A stretch of DNA of 64,000 bases from Diphasiastrum complanatum (GCA_029204225.1 CM055103.1:38113648-38177647), one strand, 5' to 3'; shown: positions 30,557 to 42,121, counted from the first letter of the stretch. Program-made: numbers and translations. Notes: generated from the sequence alone by a model not told the origin.

Positions 30557-31945
30557 ATGGTATCAAAAGGTGGTGAAAACCCTAGTGGAACTCAGAGGCT
30601 GCAGCAGCAGGGAGCCGAGGAAGATGATAACTGGCAGCATGTCTACTTTTCTGCTGATGGATTTCTTTTTTCAGATGGATCTTTCAAACAAAAGGTAAGT
30701 AGCGACATAGGAGAGCAGAGGTTTTCTTCTAGCAGTATGGAGCAATCTTTTCAGCAGCTGTCTTCAGCCAAGAATACACCGTCGCGGCAAGAACTGCTAA
30801 GCATAGTGAGGAAACATTCAGAATCTCTGGGACAATCAGGGGAGGATGATAGAGCTGCGGGCTCAGGAGGCGAGCTTGACATGCGATTCTGGAAGGAATT
30901 GCTCAATATGTTCTTTATCTGCGGCGGGGATGCAGCAAAGTCTTCACATGATGATGATCTGGTTTTTTTCGTCAGATTGATGAGCTTCCACTACAGTGAT
31001 GGGGGCTTTGGCGAAGAGGGCCAACCTTATTTTGTGCGCAGATGGTTGCCTGAGCTTGATAAGGTTATTGGGGAAAATTCCTGGGAAGTAGATTGGTGTC
31101 GCTCGTTTTACTTGAATCTGATTGCTCACACATCATATTCTCTGACTGTCGCAATTTGCAGCGAGGAATCATTGCACAACTATCAGAAATCAACGGGTAC
31201 GCCTTTGACACCGATTTATAAGGTTACAAAGAGAGTTTATGCATCTCCAAGTAGAGTTGATTTTCAGAAAAACCATTCCAAGGGTTCGGAGACAGTTGCG
31301 GCATACCCCAATATCTATTTTGATGTGGATAACTACGACGACACTTTCGATTCTGTGATCCTGAAAGAGGAGGGGGATTGCTTCTGTGTGTTGCTGCATG
31401 CATATGGTGGAGCAGCAATTCCTGGTGGTGAAAATCAAGGCAATGGAGATGAGGTTACACAGAATGGCTTTGCAAACGGCCCTATACTTGGAGATACACA
31501 AGGTGCAAATTCTTCTAGGGTAACTCTTTTCTCAGGGTTTGTGAATTATGATTTAGTCTGCTCAGCTTTTGAGGCAGGGAAAGGGAACCTCGGAGGTTTA
31601 CTTCATTTGGGAGATAATGGAGGTAGATCTGAGAGGCTTGTAATGCGTGGACCCAAAGGACGAGGGCAAGTTGATGTTATTGTGTCTTGTCTTGCTAGTC
31701 GAGTTCATGAGAAAATTGAATCTCCTTCAAGCGCCTCTGCGACGAGGGGACCTAAGTCGGGGATAGACTCTATTCTTCGTAAAGTGGTTGTAGTAGCAAA
31801 GAATGCATATGCAGCTGCTTCCTCTACTGGAAGAAGCTCAGATGGTTCACTTTCCCTTCGATGTTGCCTCCTTTCACTTTCATTGCCTTGGGATAGTCTT
31901 GCGTATGACTTGCTTTTTAAAGGTGCACCTAAAGAAATTGCATAA
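30557..31945 (+). CDS. KIAA0930/DUF2045 family protein
   Basis: An intact 462-codon frame without introns. It follows the KIAA0930 family along its length: FWKELLNMFFICGG (res. about 110-123), DLVFFVRLMSFHY, DWCRSFYLNLIAHTSYSLTVA, the block ending RVYASPSRVDF, AYPNIYFDVDNYDDTFDSV, FSGFVNYDLV, LVMRGPKGRGQVDVIVS, and a C-terminal block of alternating hydrophobics ending FKGAPKEI. The first 100 residues are low-complexity, with QQ and SSSS runs. There is no signal peptide or membrane segment, so a soluble intracellular protein is likely; the family has no established molecular role that I know of. The start is the first Met after an upstream stop. Smooth codon use and no stops contrast with the TE debris around it, making this the clearest host gene here. 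A single-exon structure could also mean an old retrocopy. Confidence 0.88.
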   Translation: MVSKGGENPSGTQRLQQQGAEEDDNWQHVYFSADGFLFSDGSFKQKVSSDIGEQRFSSSSMEQSFQQLSSAKNTPSRQELLSIVRKHSESLGQSGEDDRAAGSGGELDMRFWKELLNMFFICGGDAAKSSHDDDLVFFVRLMSFHYSDGGFGEEGQPYFVRRWLPELDKVIGENSWEVDWCRSFYLNLIAHTSYSLTVAICSEESLHNYQKSTGTPLTPIYKVTKRVYASPSRVDFQKNHSKGSETVAAYPNIYFDVDNYDDTFDSVILKEEGDCFCVLLHAYGGAAIPGGENQGNGDEVTQNGFANGPILGDTQGANSSRVTLFSGFVNYDLVCSAFEAGKGNLGGLLHLGDNGGRSERLVMRGPKGRGQVDVIVSCLASRVHEKIESPSSASATRGPKSGIDSILRKVVVVAKNAYAAASSTGRSSDGSLSLRCCLLSLSLPWDSLAYDLLFKGAPKEIA

Positions 31946-33688
31946 ATAGTTCAGTATGCATTCTTTTTTATAAGATAAGATGGAGAGTCCTGTAGAATTT
32001 AGAACACCTAATTGCTTGTCTTGTTACTTCAATTCGTTTTCATGTGTTTTATAATTATCTCATTCATAGTAAGTATAACTCGGGAAAGATGTGGGTAACA
32101 TTTCAAACTTTGTTCAATGGTCCAACAACATCATCCTATGAAACATAAGTGAGTTTTCAGATTGACTCATTGGCTATTGGGTTTCAATACATGTGATTTT
32201 TGTGCACATTGTATGTTTGCATGAAATTTGACAATGCATTTTATGAGATGATTCATGATCGTTCAGTATTAGTGACCTTAGTCTCAAATAGAATTGGATA
32301 AAGTATTCTAGAAGATCAAGAACATGAGTTTACCTGTAAAATAACTTCTTTCAATATTTCTGTTTACATTACATTTTCGAAGATCTGCAAAAGCAACAGG
32401 GATATTGGTAGCTTGACTAACAATAATATCCTGAAGATGCAATGACCAACGCTTCTTTTATCATCATTGTGTAGGATCGATCGGGCAAGCATGCCTTTTA
32501 TCTGCACGTCCTGAGTTAAATTTCATGTTGTGAACAATTCTGTCATAAACTCTTCTTGTAAATCATATGTGTGCTAGGCATTTGTGACTGTACGTCTTTT
32601 TGCAGGGCATAAGGCCGTATTTCATTAGGGTTTCTTGCAAGCATAGTTGCCCATTTCGGAACCAGAACAGGAACGTGTTCCGTTCCAGAACATGGCAGAA
32701 AAAAAACCATATTGATATTTATACTAATAAAATTTGAAACTTCCTTTTTCGGGGTATTTGTCATTGGTTCTCAGTGCTGTGCAAGGCATGCGAGTGAACT
32801 TTTCTTTCTACTTATCTCTGTTATTTCTTTCATACCTTTTTTGGGCAGCAAATGACACGTGAGCTAGGGACTCGAGTAAAGTCACAAATTATTTCCTATT
32901 TGTCATTTTAGTGGTATACCTTTCTATTGATGTATATTCTATTCTAATTTCACAAATAGATATATATTATGTATGCATGCATGCATTGTGAGACAACTTG
33001 CAATGTAAGAAATGGGTGGCCAGCTCAAGATGGGCGTTGTGAAACAGAATGTAGACTAATGTATTGTTTACCAAATGGATGGCTATCACTAGTTAGTTGA
33101 ATATATAAATAGTGTAGATGAATGTATTGTTCACTTAGTATATAGCTGAGTGATTGAAAGTACTGATTGCTAATAGGTAATTCCCAAAAGGACCGAAGTG
33201 GGTATTGAAGAATGAAGCTAAGTACTTCAACGTAAGGACAAAAGGAAGATTCTAATATAGATCTAGATGGACCATATTATAGCTCACTAGAAAAAGATCG
33301 AGGCTCTATGATGGTATTTTCACATCTAAAATATCGAGATTTTGAAGGAGAAAGGTAAGAAAATCCCAATGATTTAGACAGCTTTGGGCCCAAAAATACA
33401 AGTATGGTTTAAGAGATTTGGGTGCCAAAAAGCCTTGTTGATGGGGTAGGGTGCATTGTTCATATAATGCCTCGGCAAAACTAGCCCCCACCTCTCTTAT
33501 GTTAGTTGCAGGCATGGAGAGGGGAGACGCACAACTTTGTCTCATCGTGGAAGCTACAGCTCGGAAAGTGTGTGCTAGAAGAGAAGGAGGCTAGCTACGA
33601 TTCTTGTATGTTGAGAGAGTTCCTTCTCATGTGAAGTTATAGCTGGTGCCGGTGTAGATCTTGTGCTGTAAGGCGCATGTGGTAAAGG
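31946..33688. other. 3' flank of the host gene and unassigned spacer
   Basis: No second gene is supported. An AATAAA-like signal (TAATAAAA at 32727) is rather far away. At 32657-32692 the run GGAACCAGAACAGGAACGTGTTCCG contains nested inverted GGAAC/GTTCC arms. A GCATGCATGCATG run lies near 32973. Confidence 0.4.
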
Positions 33689-34350
33689 TTGCTTTTTGGT
33701 TGGCATTTTTCTCTCTTCCTATTTGTTAACGTCTTGTTATCTCTAGTTAAAGATCTCATTTCTAGCACTAGTTGTGGATTGGAAAGATCTCATGCCCCAC
33801 TAAGAGCTAATGAAGGCCAGCATTTCATTTCTCTAACAAGGATGTTAAGCAACAATTTATTGAAAAAATATTTTGCTCATAACTACGAAGCTTTGATTTT
33901 GCATATAAAGCAAGAAACATGGAGTGTGATGGATCAAAAAGAGCGCCAAGGTCATTTCAAACTCTTCCAAATAAATTTTTATTTTTTTAATTAAGACGAG
34001 TTTTAATATATATAACAAGTTGGGTTTCTACTAGATTAATCTATCGATTATTTAGATGTCTAGATATCATGTCCATATTGATCTTCCCACAGAATATGCT
34101 CCACTGTCAAGAAAAAATCTGAAAGGATCCACCTTACCAGCTCACCAAAGGATGGAAGACAGGAAGCATTGTGATCTATGGGTTGATGGAAGTTTGTATC
34201 CAATCGATCCAAGCTCAATGCAACATCCAAATTTTAGATCAGTCACACACAACTCATACTATTTTTGTGTGAAGAACACAATGGTCTATTGGGTTATTGT
34301 GAAAGATTGAAAAGTTATGGCATTAGTAATTCAATGAAAAAATCCATTGT
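33689..34350 (+). other. Possible leading exons of the transposase-like gene
   Basis: Two short forward frames (33689-33994 and 34056-34310) precede the coiled-coil block in the same orientation. They include CDLWVDGSLYPIDPSS. They have no recognised domain and no clear splice borders, so I list them only as a candidate 5' part of the gene that follows. Confidence 0.25.
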
Positions 34351-36786
34351 TTGGAAAATATGTTGAATGGTTTGCTTACTGACTACAGAGAAAAAGAAAA
34401 CCTTTTGTTGCAAACAAAAGAAGGGAATGAAATCTTGAAGATAGATAATTCTCGTTTGCAAGATATTATATTAAACCTTAACCAAGAAACTGACAATATG
34501 AAACTAATCGTACAAACATTGCGTACCTCATATTGTCAAATAAATGTAGAAGTAAACACATTACGGAAGAAAATACTGAACAATAAGCAAAAAAGAGTTA
34601 TTTTAAAAAGTATTGATGAGCTTTCATCAAGTGGAGGTCAATGGAAAAAAAAGATTATATGCTTTCAAGTAAGATTATGCTTTAAACTATTCATGTGTTT
34701 TGTTTCATCTAGCACATCAATGATTGTGAATTGTTTTTTTTTCTAAATCTTATTTTTATTTTGCAGATCAGCTTTAGTCACCAATCAAAATCTGAAAGAC
34801 AAGGACATGATTGGAAAGTCTTTGAGTGCAGTACTTACAGCCAAGTCAACGACGAATCTACTAGGAAATCAACGATATTCTCGAATCAAATCCAAGATTG
34901 TAGAGGCCCTTATGGGCGAAGTCCGCAAGATCATTCATCAAAAATTAATACAAGGAGCATGTGATTATTTCGGTATTAGCAGGGATGCATATGACACAAT
35001 GTTTAAAATTATCAAAGAGGCATTTGGACAAGTACATATAAAAAAATTACCTATTCCCCGGCCCTTTCAAATCAAATTAGAGAGGGATGTGTTAAACAGG
35101 GGTTTGCAAAACATCATTGGTATTCCTTACCATTTCAATGAAATTTATAATTCAAAACATGGCACTTTGTCATATGATTCCACCAACAGTATGTTTGAAG
35201 ATCTGAATCATTTACTGAGAGTTGTTGTAAAGTTTTATGGAATCACAAATGAAAGTGTTAAAAAATTGATATTAGTTCTCAAGTTAGATGAATCAGAAGT
35301 AATAAAGGGACAAAAGCTGGAAAGGGTTAGTGTTACACTTATGAATGAAGCATTAAGCAATACGATAAACTCGTAGAGTCTTGTGTGAAAAGTACAGTAC
35401 TAAGGACCATAAATGGATCTTTGAATGATCCACAAGGTGATTGTATGCTTGTTAAACAATCTATTAGAAACTAGTCATCAGAAAACAAGATCTAGTTTAG
35501 CAGCTTGATAGGAAACAAGTAGAGACAATCAAAGCATTGATCAAATAGTATAATCCAACTCCACACGTGTGGAAATAAGGCTGTAGTACGGCCTGTAGAC
35601 AGTGTTTACAAAGTGCCAAAGCTGAGTTTCATTGGAAATCAAGAGTAATCACCATACAATGAGAGGAAACTCGAGTTTCTCCTTGAGGCTCCAAAAAGTT
35701 TCTATTTCTCATTATGGAAAATGGGAATACATAGTAAAACACACTTCCTTTGCAAAGTTAGGTGAAAATCCAGCATGTAATAAGGAAGTAGACTCCACTT
35801 TCTTGCCCTAATGTGAAAACCCTAGCCTAGATCCAAGAGTCATGCTTGGTAGGTGCATGGTAGGTACAAATCTCATCATAAATCATGGTCTAGATCCTAC
35901 AAAGTAGGAATCACTACCAAATAGACACAACCACTCCTCTTGACTCGTGGTAACCTACTTTAGGTGTGTATGTACAAGTGGCACTTTGGCCATTCAAGTA
36001 ACCAACAAACAATATTGACAAAATGTACAATATTCTACATGGCTAGATTTGCCAATGTAGGCAATTTTTCACATCTTGATTTCAGTGTGCAATCCAAAAA
36101 TAATATTTGGTGGTTGGCAGCTTTCCAGGTTTAAATCTTTTCTATTGAGTACTAGCAACTAATTTATTTCGAGAATTTATGGTTTTGTGTTTTAAGCTAA
36201 TATTGTTTTGTTATTATAGGTCTAAGTTCAATTCTCTTAAAATAGTTCATGATTTTGTGTTTCAAACAGGTTTTAAAAGAAGATCATGACATTCTATTTT
36301 AGATTTTTAGTAAGCAGAATATCCAGAGATAATTAAGAATCATATGAGCGACACACCACTCAATGTTCCTGGAATAGGTGATTTTAAGGTGGAATGGCAT
36401 TTGGCTGGAGACCTGAAGTCATTGAAGTGCATGTTCAATGTCTCACGTGGAGCAAATTCAAAACATCCATGTCTCTATTGCATGAAAACTACACATGGCA
36501 TGTCAAAGAGCACGAGGGTTTAAGGGATATAGAAGATCCGACTTGGAAACCAGTATTACCGATTCTGCTTAAAAATGTTCACATTTGTACACTACATGGA
36601 GAGGTTAGAATTATCGAAAAATTGATATACCTTCATATTTGGTTTGCTTGGAATACTAAGCTAGAGTCATTAGCCAAAAAAACAATAGCTCGATTGGAAG
36701 AAGTTTTATCAAAAGCAGGACTTCATAAAGGACACGTTAAAATACAAAAGGACGAGAAGCCTTCAGTTAACGAGAAAATCAGTCAG
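34351..36786 (+). pseudogene. Transposase-like gene, copy A (split by a solo LTR)
   Basis: Exon 1 (34351-34668) encodes a coiled coil with a frame shift at an A8 run (34645). Exon 2 starts at 34767, is cut at 35384 by a 690-bp solo LTR and resumes at 36079. Exon 3 runs 36270-36786. Conserved blocks are LVLKLDESEVIKGQKLERVS, IWWLAAFQ, VLKEDHDILF, WHLAGDLKSLKCMF followed by GANSKHPCLYCMK, and VHICTLHGEVRIIEKLIYL. The order hydrophobic-strand Asp (35287), Asp (36410), CX2C (36470-36481), helix Glu (36601 or 36616) suggests an RNase H-fold D-D-E transposase with a zinc insertion; this is inference. Stops at 35374 and in exon 3, plus shifts, make it dead. Copy B at 48.7-50.5 kb shares the blocks and an intron position. 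Confidence 0.7.
35384..36073 (-). repeat. Solo Copia LTR with TCTTG target duplication
   Basis: 690 bp with ends TGTGAAAAG and TTTTTCACA, the same termini as the LTRs of the complete Copia element. TCTTG lies on both sides (35379-35383 and 36074-36078). It holds the palindrome CACACGTGTG at 35562-35571. It interrupts exon 2 of the transposase-like gene; the strand is given by analogy with the complete element. Confidence 0.88.
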
Positions 36787-38351
36787 ATTTGAGCGAGATT
36801 TTATTACTGGATCGAACCTTGGATACATCGGTCACTTTTCCATTGAATGAGCTGAATGTAGCTTGGATATCAATGGAACCTATACCAGATCCGATTGAAG
36901 ATAACCTCATTCCTGTGAGTCATGCCTTGACTTATGATGACAATGCAGAACTTACTGATGAGCAGATTCTAAATCATATGGATCTGACCAGATTTTGAGT
37001 GCCTAATATTCATGATGAACCAACAATAAAACCACCCAAAGCAGTTATATTGAAAGAAGACAGGATCACGGGGTCAATGACGAAGAAATAAGCCAAGCAA
37101 CATTATAATACGGTCTTGAAATGGGAAAATCCTCCTCAAAAGATTGATTCAAAGAATGTGCCACCCTTACTGGATAAAGGCAAAGGAAAAGTTAAGGATG
37201 ATTCTACAAGTCAGAGTTCTAGCAAGACGTCATAATCTCGGAAATCATCACCTCCACGATCAATTCCTGCTAAGAAGGCTAAGCGAAGATCCAAGCCAAG
37301 TCCTTTCGACAAAGAACAAGCAGATGTAGTCCAGCATGATATGCCCGAACATTTTAAACGTTATGCACTGGATGATGTGATTATCATGTTACCCAAAGCA
37401 CATCGTGAACCCGAAGAACAGGTGCCAGAATCGAAAGATGTTTACGATGGCCCAACTAGGACACAACCAATGAATCTTGTTGAACCAGAAGATGAGAAAT
37501 TGAGAATTTGTGTGAATCTCAAGGCTTTGAACAAAGTGATGCGGAAGGATCACTTTTCGTTACCTTTTACTGAAAGCATTTTGGATCGCCTTGCTGGAGC
37601 AGAAGCTTATAGTTTCCTGAATGGATTTAGTGCTTACAACCAAGTCAAGATTGCAACTGCAGATCATCACAAAACCGCTTTTGCAACAGAATGGGACACC
37701 TATGCTTACAAAGTAATGTCGTTTGGACTCTGTAATGCACCAAGTTCGTTCCAAAGAGTAATGCAATTTGCTTTTAAAGATTATCTACAGAAATTTCTTG
37801 AAATTTACTTGGATGACCTGGGAGTCCATAGCACAGATACAGACCACCTAGATTGATTGAAAAAAGTATTTGAAAGATGTCGCAAGTATCAAATTTCCCT
37901 GAATCTAGAAAAATGTCAGATATGGGTTTCACATGGAGTTGTGCTTGGGCATGTGATATTGAGACATGGCATCGCCACAGATTATTCCAAAATCAAGGTT
38001 ATTGTGGAATTGCCACCGCCAACAATGATTTGTGGAGTTTATGTGTTTATGGGTCATGTGAACTACTAACAAATCTTTATTACCTTCTTTGCAGATTTAA
38101 CACGACCTATATACAAACTGACTATTGTTCCTATTTGGACAGTAGAGGCATTAGAAGCCTTTGAAAGATTAAAAAAAGCATTAACTTCATAATCGATACT
38201 GCGTTCTCCAAATTGGACAGTTGAATTTCATGTTCACACAGATGCCTCGAAATATGCCATTGGATCAGTTTTGACGCAGCCAGGTGACTATAAGAAGGAC
38301 TATCATATACGATTTGCAAGCAGTCAGCTTACAAATCCGGAGAAGAACTAT
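36780..38351 (+). pseudogene. Ty3/Gypsy pol fragment (reverse transcriptase and RNase H)
   Basis: The frame enters at LSEILLLDRTLDTSVTFPLN and passes an acidic and basic linker with stops (36996, about 37089, about 37232). It continues into reverse transcriptase: LRICVNLKALNKV, FSLPFTESILDRLAGA, YKVMSFGLCNAPSSFQR and the catalytic box YLDDLGVHS (37806-37832; YVDD or YLDD is normal). The RNase H start FHVHTDASKYAIGSVLTQ lies at about 38221-38280. The enzyme would make the cDNA of a Gypsy element. It begins exactly where the transposase-like copy A stops, so it is 5' truncated at that junction. At 38351 it is cut by the Copia derivative. No integrase could be found further on. Confidence 0.8.
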
Positions 38352-38523
38352 TCATTTCAAAGATGCTATCACAATGTAATATGAGGAATGAACTTATTGG
38401 AAAGCATCCTATGTGATTTGGCACGTGTGGCATCTATTTACATGGCCATCTTGCCAATTACAATGCATGTGACCAAAATTGGTCAAGCTAGAATTGTGAA
38501 ATTTCATTACTCCTCCTCACAAT

Positions 38524-39418
38524 CTAGCTAAATGATAACATAGCTTTACTAATTAATCCAAGGGCTGATCTAAGCTTCAAAATAACATTCTTTTTAAGAG
38601 GCTTTGTCAATATATCAGCTATGCATTCTTCACTTGAAACATGCTCCAATGAGACCTCCTTAGCTTGGACCTTTTCTCTTACAAAGTGGTGAGCAATCTC
38701 TATGTATTTGCTCCTTACATGGTAGATTGGATTGGATGCTAGGTGTTGGGCTGAGATGTTGTCATTGTAGATGAGTGGAATGACACCTGATCTGATCACC
38801 TTGAGCTCCTCAGGCAACCTCTTGATCCATAGAACTTCCTTGGTTGTGGTTGTTAGAGCCTTGTACTCGGCCTCGGTTGATGAAAGAGATTGTTTCTTGT
38901 TTCTTTGATAGCCAAGAAACCACACCTTCTCCAATGAAAGTTGAAAAGGCACTTGTTGGCTTTCTATCCTTCTTGTCCCCTGCAAAATCTGAATCACTAA
39001 AGGCATGCAAGTTAATGGATTCACCTCTATAAAGGATCCCAAAATCTAGTGTGTCTGAGATGTATCTCAATATTCTTTTGGCACATTTCCAATGGATAAC
39101 TAATGGATCTTGTATATTTTGACTAAGCCTGCAAACACTATAGCAAAGATTAGGTCTTGTTATTGTTATCCACATTAAGGAGCCAATAAGTTGCCTATAA
39201 AGAGTGATGTCCTTGAAGGATCTTTCATCCTCTTTATTGGTCACTTTTACATCATGCTCCATAGGAGTCTCTACATGCTTGCATCCATGCATGTTAAATC
39301 TATTGATTAATGAGATGGCATACTTAGATTGACAAATGAAGACATAATCTAAAGATCTGTGGATGATGGATCCTCCTTGGTTCTTTTGTCCAAAGGGACA
39401 TGTACATAGCAAATGCAT
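38524..39418 (-). pseudogene. Copia RT C-terminus and RNase H (short derivative)
   Basis: Two overlapping minus frames carry the end of the reverse transcriptase and RNase H: KYAISLINRFNMHGC, LYRQLIGSLMWITITRPNL, then the RNase H Asp block HAFSDSDFAGDKKDRKPT, SSTEAEYKAL, and the last Asp at YNDNISAQHLASNP with KYIEIAHHFVREKVQ, ending ADILTKPL. It is close to the corresponding region of the complete element at 42-48 kb. A frame shift near 38900 separates the blocks and the catalytic YVDD part is deleted, so it cannot work. Confidence 0.82.
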
Positions 39419-40510
39419 CCAAACACCTTCAAGCTTTTGAGATTAGGCTTTTCTCTATACATTAACTCATAAAATGTTTTACCATTTATAGAGCTACATG
39501 GAACTCTATTACATAAGAAGTTAGCACATGTGAGAGCTTCTCCCCAAAAAGACTTAGGTAGGCATGCATCTAACCTTCGAGCTTTAGAACACTCACATAG
39601 TGTCCTATTTCTCCTCTTGGCCACCCCATTCTGTTGAGGAGTGTAGGGGCAAGATAACTCCTTCTTGATCCTTTCTTGATCACAAAAGTCTTTAAATTCA
39701 TTGGAGATATATTCTCCTCCATTATCACTTCTAAAGAACTTGATCTTGTGATTATGATGCTTTTCAACAAAAGTCTTGAACTTTACAAAACTCTCAAAAA
39801 CATGTGCTTTAGAGGAAAGTAGATATACCCATCCATATCTTGAGTAGTCATCTATAAAGGTGACAAACATTGTAGCTCCACCATTGCTCTTTGTGCTAGC
39901 AAAATGCACATCCGAGTGGATCAACTCGAGAGGATGACTTGTCTTTGTGATTGAGCTTGAAAAAGGTAACTTGTGTGCCTTAGCCAAGGCACAAGCTTCA
40001 CATACCCTTTCCTCCTTTGCCAAAGATCTTGGTAGGCCGAGAGCAAGCTCCTCCTTGCACATAGCTTCCATGGACTTGGTGTTGATGTGACCAAGCCTCT
40101 TGTGCCACAAGTCAAATGTGGTCATCTTGGTCTCCTCGGCTACCATCACAACTTGGTTAGGATCTACAAAAGCATCAAGCTTAAATAACCTCCCAAACCT
40201 TGTTTCCCTTGCTATGATCATCCCACTTTTTTTGATGTTGCATACATTAGTAGAGAACTCCACAATGAAACCATGATCTAAAAGCTGGCCAACACTAAGC
40301 AAATTCTTAGTGATGCTAGGAATGAAGAGAACACCATTTATCTTAGCCTTCTTGGAGGATCCTAAGCATAAGGGAATGGATCCCACACCTTCAACTTTAC
40401 ATTCATGATCATTTGCTGTGAAAATGGACTTTACAAGTCCTACATAAGGTGTGAGTTGAGAAAAATACTCCCTTTTACCCGACATGTGGGAGCTAGCCCC
40501 ACTATCTATC
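39349..40510 (-). pseudogene. Copia protease end, integrase (short derivative)
   Basis: Reading from 40510 the active-site word DSGASSHM (Asp at 40504-40506) sits just downstream of a TAG in WIDSG context. A 378-codon frame (Met 40485) then gives TKNLLSVGQLLDHGF, the zinc motif (WHKRLGHIN, CEACALAKAHK) and the integrase core with HSDVHFAS, FIDDYSRYGWVYL, FRSDNGGEYIS and TPQQNGVAKRRNRT, where the usual Glu of AERKN is Lys. The frame ends at DKRTKEDPSSTDL, where about 1.3 kb present in the complete element is missing and RNase H-side sequence follows. The Glu-to-Lys change alone would inactivate integrase. Confidence 0.83.
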
Positions 40511-40749
40511 CACTAAGGATCTTCACCTTTGACATTTGATGATGAAAAGGTTAACATCATGAATGAGTCCTCATGATAGCTCTCTTCCTCATTTCAAAGA
40601 TGCTATCACAATGTTATATGAGGAATGAACTTATTTGAAAGATCCTATGTGATTTGGCACGTGTGGCATCTATTTACATGGCCATCTTGCCAATTACAAT
40701 GCATGTGACCAAAATTGGTCAAGCTAGAATTGTGAAATTTCAATACTAT

Positions 40750-42116
40750 GCAACTATGATTTATACAATGACATACATATTCCTATCGATACTAATGAAA
40801 ATCAATTGTAGTTGCATGTAGATGATAGATAAAGGCACAAAAACATACAATTTTTTCTTAGATATATATGAGATTGTGATTCTTCTACATAAGTTGTAGT
40901 TCTCCGTTGCTACAATTTGTTCTCAGACACCAACCCCTTTTCAAATTAGTTAGCTTATAAGCATGCACGTAGAGGTGAGGGAGAGGCACATTCGGTTGGA
41001 AACATGTATATGCACTCCCTATAATCATCCCTCTGCAATTTTTGGGTCTACTCCAATGATTGGCATCATATGTATCACTAACAAGTTTTTTTTGTAGTGT
41101 CCACTATTGTGTTTCTACACCTTTTGTTGTCACGTCATTTGTACATCCATCTTCTTTTGCTCATCTAATCATTGCTCCACAACATGTTCATCCTTTACAC
41201 ATTATTTCTTTTGACACCACTATTTTGTAGATGATGTTGGTACCCAACCTGCGCATGTTCTGATTTCAAACATATTGCGCCCTCACCCATTCTGTCTTTT
41301 GTGCTACCACCTTTGAGCATCCTACACCAAGTGTTTATGGTGTATACAATTGGTTGGGGCTCTATTTGTGATGAACCCCATGATCACTTTTAGTGATGCC
41401 TTCATGTGGCATTCCTCTTGGTGCACATACATTGAGAAACCCTATATTAAACAAATATCGTTTTCAGGATTCAAATTCATTCCTTATGCCAAATCTTTGC
41501 TTTGCACATCATCTTTTGTTGTAATTGGTATTTGGGATCCTTTTTCAATTCCTATACACCACCATTCATTCCAATGGTGTCCATTTGAGCTTGTTTGACA
41601 ACCACAAGCTATATACCTTGCTTGGGTTCTATTTAATTTGATCATCACCAATGCTACGTGACAACAAATTTTTAATGGTTTATGGTCCTCCATCATGACC
41701 ACATTATTATGTAATTTGGCATTCTTGGTCCATCTATACCACTAATAGAATATCTGCGTCATTATTCCAAAACTTTCTCACCTTCTAGCTATACAACTTC
41801 CTACTACATGTAACTTCTTCAATATCTATATTTTTGTGGCTTCTTTATCATAATGTACTTTGTAGACTCTTTTTCAACATTGTGATTCTTTGACGTCTTT
41901 TGATTATAGTTTTCATCAAACATTGAGGACAATGTTTTTGTCCAAAGGGAGAGTTATGGACATGTAATAAGGGCAAATAGTTTATATTTGGTTTACTTTA
42001 GGCCTCATTGATTCATTTAGACTCCCAAAGTACTACTTAACTATATTGGGTCTGTTTATTATGTCAATTGGCTAAATGGTTGCACTTTTAAGAGATCTGA
42101 TCACTAAGGGTACCTC
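40750..42116 (+). other. Gypsy tail and possible LTR start, otherwise unassigned
   Basis: No domain is recognisable from 40750 to about 41900. Near 41920 the phrase CATTGAGGACAATGTTTTTG and the purine run CCAAAGGGAGAG (41942-41953) resemble the 3' end and polypurine tract of plant Gypsy elements. So 41955-42121 may be the start of a 3' LTR that resumes at 47988 with TCTATAAAGAGG, a TATA-like sequence. The link to the pol fragment at 36.8-38.3 kb is inference. Confidence 0.4.
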
Positions 42117-42121
42117 CAAAC
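42117..42121 (+). repeat. Target site duplication CAAAC (left)
   Basis: CAAAC at 42117-42121 matches 47983-47987 exactly, on either side of the complete Copia element. Confidence 0.95.

Larger units (their letters stand above)
38352..40744 (-). mobile_element. Short Copia derivative with ~155-bp terminal direct repeats
   Basis: Near-identical repeats (38352-38506 and 40588-40742) flank a shrunken minus-strand Copia interior. ACTAT stands on both sides (38347-38351 and 40745-40749), two bases beyond the second repeat. The interior lacks gag, primer site and most of the reverse transcriptase. The right repeat joins directly to protease-flanking coding sequence, while the left one is preceded, in element sense, by a purine run GATTGTGAGGAGGAG. 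I read it as an internally deleted element with very short LTRs; the unusual structure leaves doubt. Confidence 0.6.

Noticed and set aside
32560-32760. A downstream exon of the DUF2045 gene after a TTTTTGCAG acceptor
   Set aside because: The upstream gene already ends with a proper stop and complete family length, and the candidate exon has no matching donor or recognisable sequence.
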